A DNA stretch of 64,000 bases from Calycina herbarum (taxonomy: Eukaryota; Ascomycota; Leotiomycetes; Helotiales; Pezizellaceae), in assembly GCA_001414485.1 (NCBI GenBank), contig LLEY01000080.1, forward strand, positions 124,001-188,000, written 5' to 3'. The translations under genes and the position numbers were made by a program. Below are positions 35,332-47,288 of this stretch, one piece after another. The notes under the pieces were generated by a model. The model did no database searches, was not told the origin of the DNA, and was given only the letters and a program-made list of their open reading frames with translations. The first letter of the stretch is position 1. Each line of letters opens with the position of its first letter.

Positions 35332-36615
35332 TATAATTAGAGTAAATAAGCTTAAGCGAGACCAGAGGTTGATTCGCTGTCAGTCACCCCGCACAGGCCA
35401 ACCTGAAAGTTTTGTTGCATATCGCAGTTAGTGCTTGATGCCCTGAAGCTACAGGGACAGGGCTCGGATGAATGTTCTGAATCCACCCTAGAACTTAGAT
35501 ATCACAACAACAAAGCTTCTAAAGCTTCTCAAGATCTAATCAAGTATTAGTTAGCTTTTTCTGCTTCTCTCTATTATTTTTTATTTATATTTTTACCACC
35601 TTGGTGTGTCAATCTATACGTGTTCTAAAAAGGTGTCTTATTTGTTGTGGTCAGCACGGTCCCGCCACGTTTTCTATCTACCGCGAGCCCTGTCAAAATT
35701 TCAAAAGCAAAGAACATTCCAGAGAATAGGGTGTTCCAGTGCGGCTCAAAGTCTACTACCCTGGTCTGTTTGGGCAGAGTCTATAGAGCATGGTTACTAA
35801 CTCTGGTTTGCTTGTTTCCTACTCTAGTTATCTATGAGCTTGTGAGATATTATATTTTTACACTTTTGCTCGTGGTTCTGCTCATTTAACTGTGGATGAT
35901 TTTCTCTGTCTTAGAGGAACAAAGAAGCCAAGTTCACTTTCACCTCCACTACAACAGATTTAAGAAAGCTCAATTCACTTGTAGCCCTCGACAAATACGT
36001 CATTCGAAGATAAAGCGTGCTTCACATCATCTCAATTTTTACTCAGGTGGTTATATTACTCCTGGTGATTCACCTTCTCGATCTTGATAACCAACGCAAC
36101 CACGCCTCTCAAACGTCACTTGATAAAAACACAACATCTATTCGCCAGGACTTCTCAATTGAGTTTCCCATTGCCGTCTTTAGTTCCTCGAGCGCATCAT
36201 CACTCAATTCGCCTTCTTGCTAGTATCGATCTCAACAACCAGTCCACAACAGCCACTCGAATCTCACTCAAACGAACCACAATAGGGACAGCCCTCATCA
36301 ATTGGTTCGTACCACCAAGTAATATTTCCGATTGTGTTCTTCGAACTTTCAAAACACATTGTCAAATCAATTCACCTTCGGCCTCCTGTTGCTATTGTCG
36401 CAACCCACCCAACCTCCTCCATATTCTAGCCCCAAAAACATCAACCGCTCACTTTCAATTCCAAACCACACATCGACACACCGAACCGCACACCCCTCGT
36501 CCAACACTCTCATCATAACCCTCGATCTCAAACCATCCACCAACCGTACCAACTTCATAAAACACCCCGAACCACCCCGATCTCACCGAATCACCAATCC
36601 ACCCCAACCGCCAAA
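35332..36615. other. Intergenic and long 5' leader of the Myb-like gene
   Basis: No gene supported. From about 36080 the sequence becomes C/A-rich (ACC, CAC, TCA runs), typical of fungal promoters and leaders. Overlapping ORFs in three frames there reflect this bias. Confidence 0.5.
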
Positions 36616-38227
36616 ATGCCGAAAAAAGCTAAAGAAAAAGTGGAACTCAACGTCGTCAACTGGATCTTGGGGGGTTCCCTCATAAGCGTCACAAGTAGCG
36701 ATGGGGGAAAAGTAAGAGGCAAGAAGGTGATTAATACCGAACCTCGTTCTAGTTCAAAGTCTTCATCCAAGAAAGAGAGGAAAGAGAAGTCAAAAGAAGA
36801 ACCCAAGCCGGAGGAAAATAAGGCAGAGGAGGTTGCTGCTGCTAAGCCCGAGGAACCCAAGCCCGAAGAGAAGAAGGTCGAGGAAGTCGCGAAGCCTGTT
36901 GAAGAGCCCAAACCCGAGGAGAAGAAGCCAGAAGAGGTCGCAAAACCAGTCGAGGAGCCAGTTAAGCCTGTTGAAGAAGTCAAGCCAGTAGAGGAGACAC
37001 CTAAACCTACAGAAGAAGTCGCCAAACCAGTGGAAGAGAAGAAATCCGAGGAAGCAGCCAAACCCCAAGAGGAGGCTAAGAAGGATGAGGAGGTGAGATT
37101 ATATGGAAGCTCGGAATCTTCTTTCTCTTTTTGCTTTCTTGGATGGCAGATCGATACTTAGCTGTATCGATTAACCCGTCGCTCTTTTGAGTGAAGTTTG
37201 TTTTTTCAACTTTGGATGAACTCTTGTACAGCCCAGCTAAGCTCCCCTTCTGATCACCAAGTGGCGATTATCATACCCATTCGCATTATTCAAATTCAAG
37301 TCAGAGCTAACCGTTGAATACTCTACATGATAGAAACCAGCAGATCCAGCTCCAACACCCGTCGCCGCTCCAGCTGAAGAGAAAAAGGACGAGCCCGCCC
37401 CTGCCAAATCCCCCACCCCCTCAACAAAGTTCACCCCCGACCAAGACGCCAAAATCCTCTCCATGAAGAAAGAAAACAAATCCTGGAAAGACATCATGGC
37501 CGAAATTGGCGGCGCAAAGAAAGATATAATCAATAGATTCAAAGAATTAACTGCCGCCACTTCAACACCAAAATCGGCGAATACTGCCTCTCCAAAACCA
37601 GCAGAAGCCGAGAAACCAGCTGACCCAGCTAAGAAAGAGGCAGAGAAGGAAAAGGAAAAGGAGAAGGAGAAGGAGAAGGAGGGGGATGATGTAGAGATTA
37701 TACTCGAGATGTATGGTGGTTTGGGAGGCGATGATAAACCGGTTGATCAGACGAAAGAAAAGGAAAAGAAAGGGGGTGATGGTGTACAATCCAAGAAATC
37801 CACGCCCAAACCTACATCCGCTAAAGTTTCGGCACCAAATCCAAAGCCTACGCCCAAATCACCTCCCCCTCCCGCCTGGACAAGTAAATCCGGAACCCAA
37901 GAGCTTGAGGAAGAACTAGAATGCCATTGCACAGTCTGCAACAAAGAGCGCGAGAAGCAGAAAGCCAGGTCCAACTCCACATCACAAAACCAAAAGAAGG
38001 AAAGCAGTGGTGATGGAAAGGGCGGACGTGGAGAGAATGGAAAACCCAAGGGATTGAAGCCGAATAATGTCTGGACAGAAGAAGATTGCACCATCCTCGA
38101 GGATCTGGAGAAGAGATATGTAAATGATAAGTGGTTGCATGTTCAGGCTGCTTTCTTCAATTGGACAGGTCGGATGGTGGATGGGAAGATTATTGAGATG
38201 AAGTTTAGGGATGATGGGTATGAATAA
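36616..38227 (+). CDS. Acidic/lysine-proline repeat protein with two Myb/SANT-like domains
   Basis: Model join(36616..37092, 37334..38227), 456 aa. Residues 1-60 are basic (KKAKEK...SSSKKERKEKSKEE). About 60-160 is a degenerate repeat of KPVEE/KPEEKK-type units. A Myb-like segment, FTPDQDAKILSMKKENKSWKDIM, starts near 192, then come KE and K/P-rich linkers and a C-x-C-x2-C (CHCTVC) patch near 335. A second Myb-like segment, VWTEEDCTILEDLEKRYVNDKW...GRMVDGKIIEMKFRDDG, lies at about 405-455. The intron (241 bp, GTGAGA...GATAG) was chosen to keep frame and is longer than its neighbours, so an extra small exon is possible. Such trihelix-like fungal proteins are uncharacterised; chromatin or DNA binding is inference. 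Confidence 0.75.
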
Positions 38228-39143
38228 ATCTCGCCCGCGTTGAAGGGGAGAAGAGGGTAGGGAGTTGTGGGGTTATTTCGAGGATTCATGATGGATGATG
38301 GCATTGAGCGACACAAGAGAATCCCTCTTCCCGCCATGAACCAGCAAGTAATGGGGATCTTAGTTTATCTTGCGCCTTCAAATTACGCCCTCGAACTGCC
38401 TCATCACTATTCTAAACTTCGAGTTCGAAAATTGGCTGACGGAAGGTAAATTTGCCATCCTTTCTGCTTTCAGGGATATCATTGGGCAATGGCAGTAATG
38501 GTGATTTTTAAGAGTTAAGGAAAGGGGGCAATTTTTCGGTAGTTGAGGGAAGACTAGGGCAAGCAGTCTTATGGTGTGGAATCTAGGGATAGGGAGTTAG
38601 TGATTTTTCTGTGGTTTAAGGAACGGAGATACCAAAGCAAGGAGTTTGTTTATATGGCGCAAAAGGGAAGCAAGGTTTTCGATATTTGGTGTAGGAAAAA
38701 GGACCCGTTCGAGGTACTCATCAAAGATGCCTCACCAAAATGAAAAGAGTTGACTTAATCTATTACAATGGAATTGATGGGTTGACCTAAAAATTGCGCA
38801 AACAATACAAACAAATCTCCCAACGCAAGTTGACTCGCCATAACTGGTTAGCCAGGGTATAGGTATCCAATATCCACCAAAAAAAATCGCAAGTTAATAA
38901 AAAATTCCCCATCCTTTTTTGTACAAGGTAATGCTGAACGCCGATCTGAAATGCCAAAAAATGTTTGCCTCCCATTATAAGCCTGTAGAAGCCCTCCAAA
39001 ATTGTCCGGGCTATATCCAGCACCTTTACAAGTACGTGGCTGGCGAATAGAGAATTGAAAATCCCGACCATGCAAATTTATTTCCGTTTGACTCCCTCTG
39101 AATCCAGATGGGGTTAAATAATATGAGTCGTACATGGATGAGC
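38228..39143. other. Intergenic between convergent genes
   Basis: 3' UTRs of the Myb-like gene (+) and the 14-3-3-like gene (-). Two overlapping minus-strand ORFs (38787-39135) in different frames have no features. Confidence 0.5.
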
Positions 39144-40118
39144 CTAGATGGCATTATCCATGCCTGGACTTGGTACTGCTAGATTTGCAGCACCAGTCGT
39201 TCGGGGAGGCGAGGGTCGAGTTCCTGTACTACCCCCAGGTGTACTTCCGGATGCCGCTGATCCCAAGCCCCGCTTCATCATCTTGCCCAAGATCCCAACT
39301 AATAGCGCGGTATCCTGGAACATATCATCATCCATACCCTGCGGCGCATTGTAAACCTCGTTGATGGTCGCTTTTGCCAATTGTCGGGAGCTGTCTTTTT
39401 CGTGAAGGCAGTCGTAGAGAAAAGCCGTGTATTCGAGTCGAACAGAAACGCGCAGTGGATGACTGCCCCAGAGAAGCTTCTCAGCAAGTTGGTTTGCTTC
39501 CTGAAAACATTGGAGTGCGATTCCGCGGTAGTCAATGCTGGGAACCAAGAAGTTCATGGTTATTTCTGGGACCGGAGGACTGACACCGCCAACGGGTCCG
39601 CCTTCGAGAGGATGCGTAGGTTGTACCGAACTAGGTCGGTAGATCTCTTCCCCAGCCAGTTGGCCGTCAAGTCCCATCGGTCGTTCTGGAGCCTTTCCCT
39701 TATCCTTGGCGGTTCGAGGTGATTTGAGACCCGGCGGGGTGTGAACCTCCTTGTGCGCGGTCTTTAGCGTAATTTGAGGATTGTTGTTGAATAGAACGTA
39801 TAGATGGTAGTAAGACGCTCGGATCTTGTAAGACAAAACTTTGAGGGGGCCGGAATTTGCTACCATGGGCAGCACGATTTGCTCTAGAATCTGTAGGCCT
39901 TCTCGCGCATACCAGATGATGCGACAGTATAGATCAACTGACTTGGTGTTGCGGGTCGTATCGAGTCTTCGTGATTTGCGCGCTCGTATGACCAATTCGG
40001 ACATCATAGTCAAGTTGCCCAGAACCGTCGAGAGATTCTTCGATAAGGAGGGATGGTCGTATTTGACATTCTCGGCGAATTGCGACAAAAACTTGAGGTC
40101 GACTTCACCTTGAGCCAT
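39144..40118 (-). CDS. 14-3-3-domain-like protein
   Basis: Single exon, 324 aa, starting at ATG 40118 (AQGEVDLKFLSQFAENVKYDHP). The open frame extends upstream without ATG, so this start is preferred. Helical segments resemble the fungal 14-3-3-like family: ELVIRARKSRRLDTTRNTKSVDLYCRIIWYAREGL, LKVLSYKIRASYYHLYVLFNNNP, YRGIALQCFQEANQLAEKLLWGSHPLRVSVRLEYTAFLYDCL and QLAKATINEVYN. A Pro/Lys-rich insert (TPPGLKSPRTAKDKGKAPERP) divides the domain, and a Gly/Ser/Pro tail follows. True 14-3-3 proteins bind phosphoserine partners through a conserved K-R-R-Y set. These divergent relatives keep the fold but not clearly that pocket, so the ligand is unknown. Confidence 0.78.
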   Translation of the reverse strand: MAQGEVDLKFLSQFAENVKYDHPSLSKNLSTVLGNLTMMSELVIRARKSRRLDTTRNTKSVDLYCRIIWYAREGLQILEQIVLPMVANSGPLKVLSYKIRASYYHLYVLFNNNPQITLKTAHKEVHTPPGLKSPRTAKDKGKAPERPMGLDGQLAGEEIYRPSSVQPTHPLEGGPVGGVSPPVPEITMNFLVPSIDYRGIALQCFQEANQLAEKLLWGSHPLRVSVRLEYTAFLYDCLHEKDSSRQLAKATINEVYNAPQGMDDDMFQDTALLVGILGKMMKRGLGSAASGSTPGGSTGTRPSPPRTTGAANLAVPSPGMDNAI

Positions 40119-43100
40119 TTGGAAGAGGCGAGGGTGAAAGTGTACCGTTCTTCGGCTGTGAGTGAACGTGTCCGCCTGTTCAACTTCAACTACAAGCAAG
40201 TCAATTGGGGATCTCGGTGAAAGGATTACCCGTTTGAGATTGAAAGCGCCTTGAGGGGGTGGACTACTAACCAGAAAAAATCTACCAACAGACTAAGGAG
40301 TGATCGCACTCAAATCAAGACGTGTCCAGAAGAAAGGAGTTGGGCAATTGCGATTGCTGTTGTGTTGGAAAGGTGGTGGTGATATGGGAGCGGTGGAAGG
40401 AGCAGGTCTGTACAAACAAAGCTCTCCTTTTTTTGGCCTTTTGTTATCCTTCTCTTATGGTGGTGCTGTTGACTTTTTGTTGCCAGGCAACCTTATTGCA
40501 CCTCTAATATCTTGCCCTCTTCTCTCACTCGACCGTCTAAGTTCTTCTTCGGCCTCTTCCCCCCAAGTATCGTGAGTTTCTCTCCCTCTAGTGCCTTGCC
40601 TAGGGAGCTTCTGGCAGCACCTCTAGCTTTTTTGACTCAATCCACCACACCAATTACAACTCGTCCAGCTTCTTATACCCAACACTCCTCCACCGGCTTT
40701 TTCAAAATCAAAACAATCCTCAAAACAAAAACTCGAAATGTCAAAACGAATGGCGGTCGGTCTATATACGGAAAGTTCGAAGAATATTTGGAGGGCTAGC
40801 ACTGAGCCTTCTGGCGGACCGACGTCCGTTTCCAGGAAAACTACACATGGTCAGACACATAATCTCTTTCGTCGCATTGGGGAGGGTCATTGGCTTCTTT
40901 GTCCAAGCATCACTGACCACTATTTTACACGCGAAGGTCGCAGGCGCGAAGGTAACGGACCCCGATCACCAATGGCAGGGAGATTCCTCGTTCTGGCCTC
41001 GGCCACTCTGATTTCAGCACAACCGCGAACCCTTTAATCCTTCGAACGATGGACTGGAACGCGCACAAAGCATTTCGACTTCTTTCCACAGGCGCACCGG
41101 CACCTAAGACGTAGTGGATTGCTCGAGGCGGTCAAGAGACCAGACCCAAAACTCGGAACAAGAGCTGGACCAGGCGCAAGGGACCCGAAGACGGGCAACA
41201 CCCTCAATTGATTGCCCAACACACCAATTGATCTGGTCGAACACAGTACAGACGATCCGAGGCGAATTCTAGGGCGATTAAGGGTTTGCGGATCCCTCGA
41301 CCAAGGAGCGTTGGTGACGGCGGCGCGTCTAAAACCCTGGGAATCTGGGAGTTTCCGAGGTACGACAGTACAGCAGCGGTAGCAGCAGCAGTCAAGCAAG
41401 TGTAGTGCAGCAGAGAGATGCAAGATTCGAAGATGGAGTGCAGCAAGCAGCAAGAGCGACAGCGACAACAACGGCAATGCAGCACGAACTAGCAGTCTAG
41501 CAGCGAACAGACAAAAAGGGGAACCGTCGAAATATCAACTAGCCAAAGTCTCTTGCATTAGCAGCACCTAACCACTTTGCTTTCCTTTCCGCTTTCTTGG
41601 TCTACCTGTTCCAACCTCACACTGGATATAGACGTACTACCGCTGTAGCTGCATTGGTGTTGATGCATGCACGATACGTGGCAGCGCAGAAGTCGACGAG
41701 ACCGCACCGTAGCCGTGCCTGGGAATCGCTGGTGGGTGCCTCGGGCTGGACTCGAACGCCTCCAAATCTCCGGAAATTTATTTCTTCCCCATTTGGGTAC
41801 AAGGGTTTTCTTTTCCACGACTCTTGGGGATTGCCAGCTGTCGGCAGAACAGCAGAGAGACCTCTCTGGGCCATTTTGATACAGAAAATCTCCATTTGTG
41901 TTGGAGAATCGCTGGGTGCTGCAGCTCCGTATGCAGGTGGAGGTCCTTGTTAGGGCTAAATCCGTCATCTGTGCTCTGACTGGCTTGTCTCGACACTCCC
42001 GCCCGATCGCCTCCTAACTTGTTCAAGTCCCTGGGGCCAATGGTACACGCAAAGAAGGATGGGAGAATCGTGGCAGAAGGTGGCCCAGCCAAGGGTCTAC
42101 GGTTATGCCAACGTCTTCTCATCAGACTGGCCCAACCTCCTCCATTTTAAAGGCCGGATCATGGTGCCAGCACACCAGAGCCTAGCACAGCTCTCTCGCA
42201 CTTGGCCTTCATATATGCGGCCTTCCCACCTCTCTACAATCGGCCCAATGTTACGGGAGGGAGAGAAACGACAATTGCGATCGGTCTTTCGGCAAACGAG
42301 CTTTTGAATTGGCGGTGAGCAGAAAGGCAGGAATCACAAACACTTAGCGACGCTCCTGCATGTCCTAGGAAATGAACTCAGACGCATGGAAATGGTTGGC
42401 AAATGCACGAGTGAGGGATGAATGTGGGTGGTATGGTGGGAGCATTGTGGGCATCAAAGACATCATCACCGGAGTCCAAGAACCTGGTATCAAGAAATTC
42501 AGGCAAAAATTATGTCGGGCAAACAAAGTGTCTGATATAAGCTTGATTTTGGATTTTCTCGAGTATTCTTGTACATCTGTTCAAGTGGGCAGCATGTAGA
42601 AGCTTACTTGACGTAGCTTCAAAGTAAGGAGCCTGCATTCCAGACCGCTTTCTCGGGCACCACACCGGTGACATGCTTCCTGCTCCCTCGACATCGAGTC
42701 AAAGCTATCATTGTTCACCAAGTTTCAGCCCTAGAATGGAAACCCAACGGATAGATCCGCGTTGTCTCGCAGGTACCGAATACACGGTTGGTTCAGACCT
42801 ACTTCCCTACCTCTCGTTGTCAGAGTTATATACTTTGCATTCCTTTCTTGTGTTGAAACGTGGAGCAAACCATTTTTCTTCTCTCGCGTTACACAGAGCC
42901 TTGTCCAGGCCAACATCCGTGATTCCCCGTAGGCAAGCAGGCAACGGCCAGTCGCTGGAAGCAAACAAACGTATGTTTCAACTTTCAAGCAAGGCAGACT
43001 ATTTGTTGTTAGAAAATGTTTGGTTTTGAGAGGACTCGATGCTGGGTTGTCACATTTTTATTTGGAGTTCGAAACGGGGGGAAGGAATGTTGCCTTGGAG

Positions 43101-43395
43101 CATGTGTATGTTGTACGAGTGTACTTGGTGCTGTGTGACTATGATGGAGTTGGGCTTTTGATAATTGGGTTTATATATATGACCCTTGGTAAGTTTATCA
43201 GGATCATATTTGCGAGTTTGCCTTGAATTTTAATAACATTTCTCGATCTACAAATCTTCAGCTGTTTTTTGCTATCAAATGCACTCTGCCAGGAGTTTCT
43301 CAAAACATCAAACAAACACATTCTATCAATATCTCCAGCTCCATCACTCCTCAGAATCATAACCACACCTTCCCTTCTCCCCACGGTCCTCAAAA
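40119..43395. other. Long intergenic interval
   Basis: About 3.3 kb without a gene I can support. It holds the promoter of the 14-3-3-like gene and of the small MCQYY gene. A CAG/CAGCAG-rich stretch at 41360-41510 makes low-complexity shadow ORFs on both strands. ORFs at 41558-42122 overlap in several frames without domains or splice sense. Confidence 0.5.
41364..41512. repeat. CAG/AGC-rich low-complexity tract
   Basis: Interrupted AGC trinucleotides (CAGCAGCGGTAGCAGCAGCAG and similar) over about 150 bp, non-coding by all signs. Confidence 0.6.
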
Positions 43396-43777
43396 ATGTG
43401 CCAATACTACCTCAACCTCCACAACTGCTCTCACAAAACCTACGCCCTCGCAAAATATTGCTCCATTGGCGCAAGTAAGTTGCTTTTGCCCTCTTCCAAC
43501 ATTAAGACTTTGTTTCCTTCTGTGAAAACCCCGTTTCCTCCTCATCCTTCTAATACTGACTCCGAAATTATCCACAGTGGTCCAAACCCCATGCAAGAAA
43601 CGCGATATCTGGCAAACAGTTGAATGTGAGGACTGTGATAAGTGTGCTATGCCGGAACGAAGACGGGCTGAGGCCGAGGAGAAGGAGGCTGCTGCTTTGC
43701 AGGCTAGGAAAGAGAGGGAAGGCAGGGAGCGGAAGGGGGCGAGGAAGGTTGCTGTTCGGGGTCGAGGGAGGAGGTAG
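43396..43777 (+). CDS. Small Cys-rich fungal protein (MCQYY family)
   Basis: Model join(43396..43474, 43578..43777), 92 aa. It begins CQYYLNLHNCSHKTYALAKYCSIGA; after a 103-bp intron (GTAAGT...CACAG) it continues VQTPCKKRDIWQTVECEDCDKC and ends in a highly charged tail (ERRRAEAEEKEAAALQARKEREGRERKG) finishing RGRGRR. The Cys/His spacing (C-x7-C-x-H...C...C, CxxC) suggests metal binding. Many filamentous ascomycetes encode small proteins with this start and the QTPC..K.IWQ block; none that I know has a function. No signal peptide is seen, so it is probably intracellular. Confidence 0.8.
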
Positions 43778-44328
43778 AATTGGGGCGTGTGAGTGTGAGG
43801 TGGTATACTAAGGGCGAGATGATGGAGTTTTGTGGGATCAATATGGGTTTGTTGTTAGGTTTTGGATTGGGAAGGGCGAGTATGGGGTGTGGTTTGTGTG
43901 ATAACTTTTTGGGTTTTAAGATTGGAGATGGCGTTTGGGTATATCCGTAGGACGACAGAGAGTGCGAGGTCGCGCTCTCGGAGTGGGCGTTGGTCATTGG
44001 ATATCTTGTCGGCTCTTGCGACTTGACCTGAATTTTGCTTAGATGGGTTTGAGGTGTGTTTCCTTGGGCTGGGATCAGGTATCCCTTGTTTTCTTCTTTC
44101 TTTGGTACAAATTGTTTTGGTATGGATATAGATTGAGGCAAGTGTGCTAGATATACTTGGTTGGATAGAAGTGTGCATGGTTGATTTGAGAGTGGAGATA
44201 TAGAGATTTCAATACTAAAGATATTTTACGTTGAGCACTTAAACAAATGTTTGATGATTCGTCTCTCTAAAAACAAACACTATATAGTCCTCATTGCGAG
44301 GTGTACAGAATTCAGGATCGACCCCAGC
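43778..44328. other. Intergenic
   Basis: 3' UTR of the MCQYY gene; the minus-strand ORFs here (43704-44178) are antisense shadows with biased composition. Confidence 0.45.
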
Positions 44329-44565
44329 TCGCTGTGGACAATAAAAGCGGCAGTAAATAACCTCGTACATCAATCAGTTCGCACCTGCCTTGCTCTCATT
44401 ATTCCTGCTTTTTAGGGTAATTGAAAGGAATTCTCCGAAACACTTAGAACAATTTAGATTATTAACCTAAGTATTTAGAACAATCAAGTTCAATTGTCCC
44501 AACTTATTTGTTAATTGGAGTTAGAACATCGAGCTATTTACTGCCACTTTTAATGTCCACCGCAA
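44329..44565. mobile_element. MITE (copy B)
   Basis: Left end GTGGACAATAAAAGCGGCAG (from 44333, TAAATAA following) is matched in inverse by CTATTTACTGCCACTTTTAA (44534-44553) running into TGTCCACCGC at 44554-44563. The inner part AGAACAATTTAGATTATTAA is shared with copy C at 15243. Non-coding. Exact outer ends are uncertain by a few bases. Confidence 0.8.
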
Positions 44566-45866
44566 ACCCAGGTGCACGCGGTATCGCACTAGGTTTCGCG
44601 TCAACAGCCAACAGAGAACCTAGTCTCCTTATTCGTTCCAACAAATCTTTGAGGTTTGCAAGATCTTAGTTTATTCCATCAAAGGGTGTGGGATTCTTGA
44701 ATGTTGGTGAGAAGGATGTGGGTAAGCGTTACTGTCGAATTATTTCTTGCTGTCGAAATCAGCCCTTTCTTTTCATGGCTTGATAAGTGATAATAAAACT
44801 ACGACTCTGCTACTACAATCTACTTACCATCAAATAGAAATTCCAGCCTCTGATTCATCTTGGACGTTCTCTGCCACAAGCAGCTTCCAGCTCCGAATCT
44901 GATACGTTCTGGGTGCTCCTGTGTGGAAGTTGGCTTTGGAAGGGCAATTCTTTTTCGGGGGTAAATATTAAAATCGAGATTTTGGTTGGAGTAAGGGCTT
45001 GACAGAGCTTCGCCCTTTACGGCGTGTCTGGTTTCCACCTTCTTTGATTGTGCGAAACTGTTTGGGGTAATTATGAGTATTGTTCTAGATAGTTTAGGAG
45101 AAGTCGAAAGTTCGTTTCTTGATTCTCTTAGACAACCTAGGAGTCTGGATTTGCTCAGAATAGGTAGAGTAATGGGATAGAGAACTAGGAATACATACGT
45201 TATATAATTAGGCGAAACCCTAGCGTTATGGTTAGACAATGCTAAAACTAGTCTACCCCTAAGGTGTTTCCAGAGTAACTTCCGATTCTCTTACAAGATT
45301 ATAGCAGAGAATTACTGATTGTTTTAAACCACTTAGCACAATATAATGCATTATACCAGTTAATCTCGAATAATCAACATTTAGAGTTTAACATTCTCCC
45401 AAATCGTTCGTACAATATGAAATCAAATACTAATCTCCGCCACAAACACCAAAACCCTCTAGTGAGCTTGCTTTTCGGTCTAAAAGGTGGTCCTATTTTA
45501 GGACCTGTTGAATTACTTTGTTAATGCCGAGGGTTTTCTGTTACTGACGAATTACTTCGTGCCGTCGAAAGGTTGCAAGGTTGTAACCGTTTATATTTCG
45601 CGTTCTCTCATGGCTACAAATATAAATTCTATTGGTGTTCAATTCGAATTTTAAGCGCAGCAGTCCAAAGGTCTCTTATTCTCTGGTTTCCTAACGCAAT
45701 TGCTCTCTTCTTCCAAAGAAATACTAACCTAAATACGTCGTTGACAAGTTAAGCAAACACGACCCCCACCCCTCATTGACTCCCAACCTCCTCTTCCAAC
45801 ACGATGATGTACTTCAAAGTCCAAAAGCAACAGCAGCGTTCTATCTTTCGAAACGCGACCAATTTG
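44566..45866. other. Intergenic, no gene called
   Basis: A minus-strand frame (44820-45239) ends RIRFGAGSCLWQRTSKMNQR but has no ATG at its front and no recognised domain, so it is left uncalled. The remainder is AT-rich. Confidence 0.4.
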
Positions 45867-46438
45867 CTAACACCAGAATATCTTCATCAAAACCCCACAA
45901 ATAAAAGCAATCCCCAGCCAGAAAACCGTGATAATAACTTCATGGATTACTGTGTCACTAGCTCTCTTGCAAATAGCCTCCAACATAAGCTTCTTCAACT
46001 CCGGATACGTCAGATCCTTAGCCACACTATCCTCGGAGACTCCTCCAACCTCACAATCATGATTTCCTGATCTCTTGAAATAAACATTCCAGAATTTGAT
46101 TCTGAGAAGAGCGCCGTAGGTGAAGCCGAAAATAACGGTGGGGACCCAGATTCCAGCACCGAGAAACCAGATGGCTTCAGCGAAGTAGGGAATTTTCGGC
46201 CTCTGGTCGAGGATCATATGGAAGACCCATGCCTGTAGGTTGTCAGTGGTTTATATTTATGGATTTGGAGGATGATACACACCCAGAAGAAGGTCGAAAA
46301 GGTCAGGCACCAGCCCACGGCTAAACCGACTCGTTTTTCTGGGGAGATATCCAGAGATTCTGGGATGACTCGTTCTAGTTCGCAGTTTGCTTTCTCGGAG
46401 AGTGTCTCCTCCTTTATGGGCATGTATTTTAAATCCAT
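45867..46438 (-). CDS. Fungal membrane protein, tandem paralog 1
   Basis: Model complement(join(45867..46232, 46283..46438)), 173 aa. A cytosolic-like start (DLKYMPIKEETLSEKANCELERVIPES) leads to a hydrophobic segment (VGLAVGWCLTFSTFFW) interrupted by a 50-bp intron (GTGTGT...TACAG). After AWVFHMILDQRPKIPYF come two or three more membrane segments (AIWFLGAGIWVPTVIFGFTYGALL and VIITVFWLGIAFICGVLMKIF) around a charged loop, DLTYPELKKLMLEAICKRASD. The ELxRVxP and YxxLKxxMxEAIxxRxSD blocks recur in the next gene, so both come from duplication. Family and function unknown. Confidence 0.65.
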
Positions 46439-46715
46439 TTTCAACTTTAGGAGACGTGGTCTGGTAGAGATGAGGGTGAAGAAGTTCAAAGCGTTCAAGA
46501 AGGGTTAAAGCTGAGGGGAGAATAGTATGACGATTTAAAAATTGCTAATGACGTATAGATCTTACAGTGGGGAAATTAGATCAACATATCATCTACTTTT
46601 TATTCTGCTAGTGCTTGTACACATTCTTGGCTGCCAGCAAAAACATTAGCTCCCGGAGAAACCGAGGCCCTAACCTCTCATTCATTTGACCCCGAATTTA
46701 TCCCAGCGTTCAACT
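46439..46715. other. Spacer between paralogs 1 and 2
   Basis: Promoter-size gap on the minus strand; nothing else seen. Confidence 0.5.
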
Positions 46716-47288
46716 TTATATCTCCCTAAAACACACAAAGAACACGAACCCAAAAACCGAAAAACAACCCATAGTTACTGAAGTCGTGGCAACCCGTACA
46801 AATGGAATATCTGAATTTCTTTCGCGAATAGCCTCCCTCATAATACTCTTCAGCTGCCCATACCTCAACTCCTTAACAACACGCCCCATTACAGACTTCT
46901 CCTTCTTCAAATTCTCATGATACCAAAATGCCGACTGCCCCTTCCAAGATGATAGAACCCTATCAGAATATACTTCCCAGGCTTTTTCCTCGAGAGAAAA
47001 CTGATAAAATACCCAAAACGCAGTGGAAAGGAAGCATGAAGTGGCCGCTGCACCATAAATGAGGTATAGAGGATCGGTGAAACATGCGATGGTTAATTGA
47101 GAGAAATTGTCAATAACTATTCGTTTGTTTGATGATTGAGTTGAATTTACATAAAGTAAGGATCCATATGTGACACCAGAAAAGAACACCAGAAGAGATT
47201 TTATTCTGGTTATACGGTCATCGATGGGTTGGACTGGGACGACTCGTTTTAGCTCGCGGTGTGCTGCTTCTGAGATTGTTTTCGACAT
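46716..47288 (-). CDS. Fungal membrane protein, tandem paralog 2
   Basis: Single exon, 190 aa, from ATG 47288 (SKTISEAAHRELKRVVPVQPIDDRITRIKSLL after cleavable Met). Membrane-like segments: SLLVFFSGVTYGSLLYV, LYLIYGAAATSCFLSTAFWVFY, and TSVTMGCFSVFGFVFFVCF at the end. The charged loop ELRYGQLKSIMREAIRERNSD matches that of paralog 1 in spacing and key residues. The gene lacks the intron of paralog 1. No enzymatic motif is present. Role unknown. Confidence 0.6.
   Translation of the reverse strand: MSKTISEAAHRELKRVVPVQPIDDRITRIKSLLVFFSGVTYGSLLYVNSTQSSNKRIVIDNFSQLTIACFTDPLYLIYGAAATSCFLSTAFWVFYQFSLEEKAWEVYSDRVLSSWKGQSAFWYHENLKKEKSVMGRVVKELRYGQLKSIMREAIRERNSDIPFVRVATTSVTMGCFSVFGFVFFVCFREI

Noticed and set aside
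41700..41790. tRNA-like T-arm on the minus strand (GTTCGAGTCC near 41745)
   Set aside because: No pairing acceptor, D-arm or anticodon arm can be built around it.
44820..45239. 139-codon minus-strand frame ending RIRFGAGSCLWQRTSK
   Set aside because: No ATG at the front (starts TTG) and no recognised domain; may be a relic but cannot be supported.
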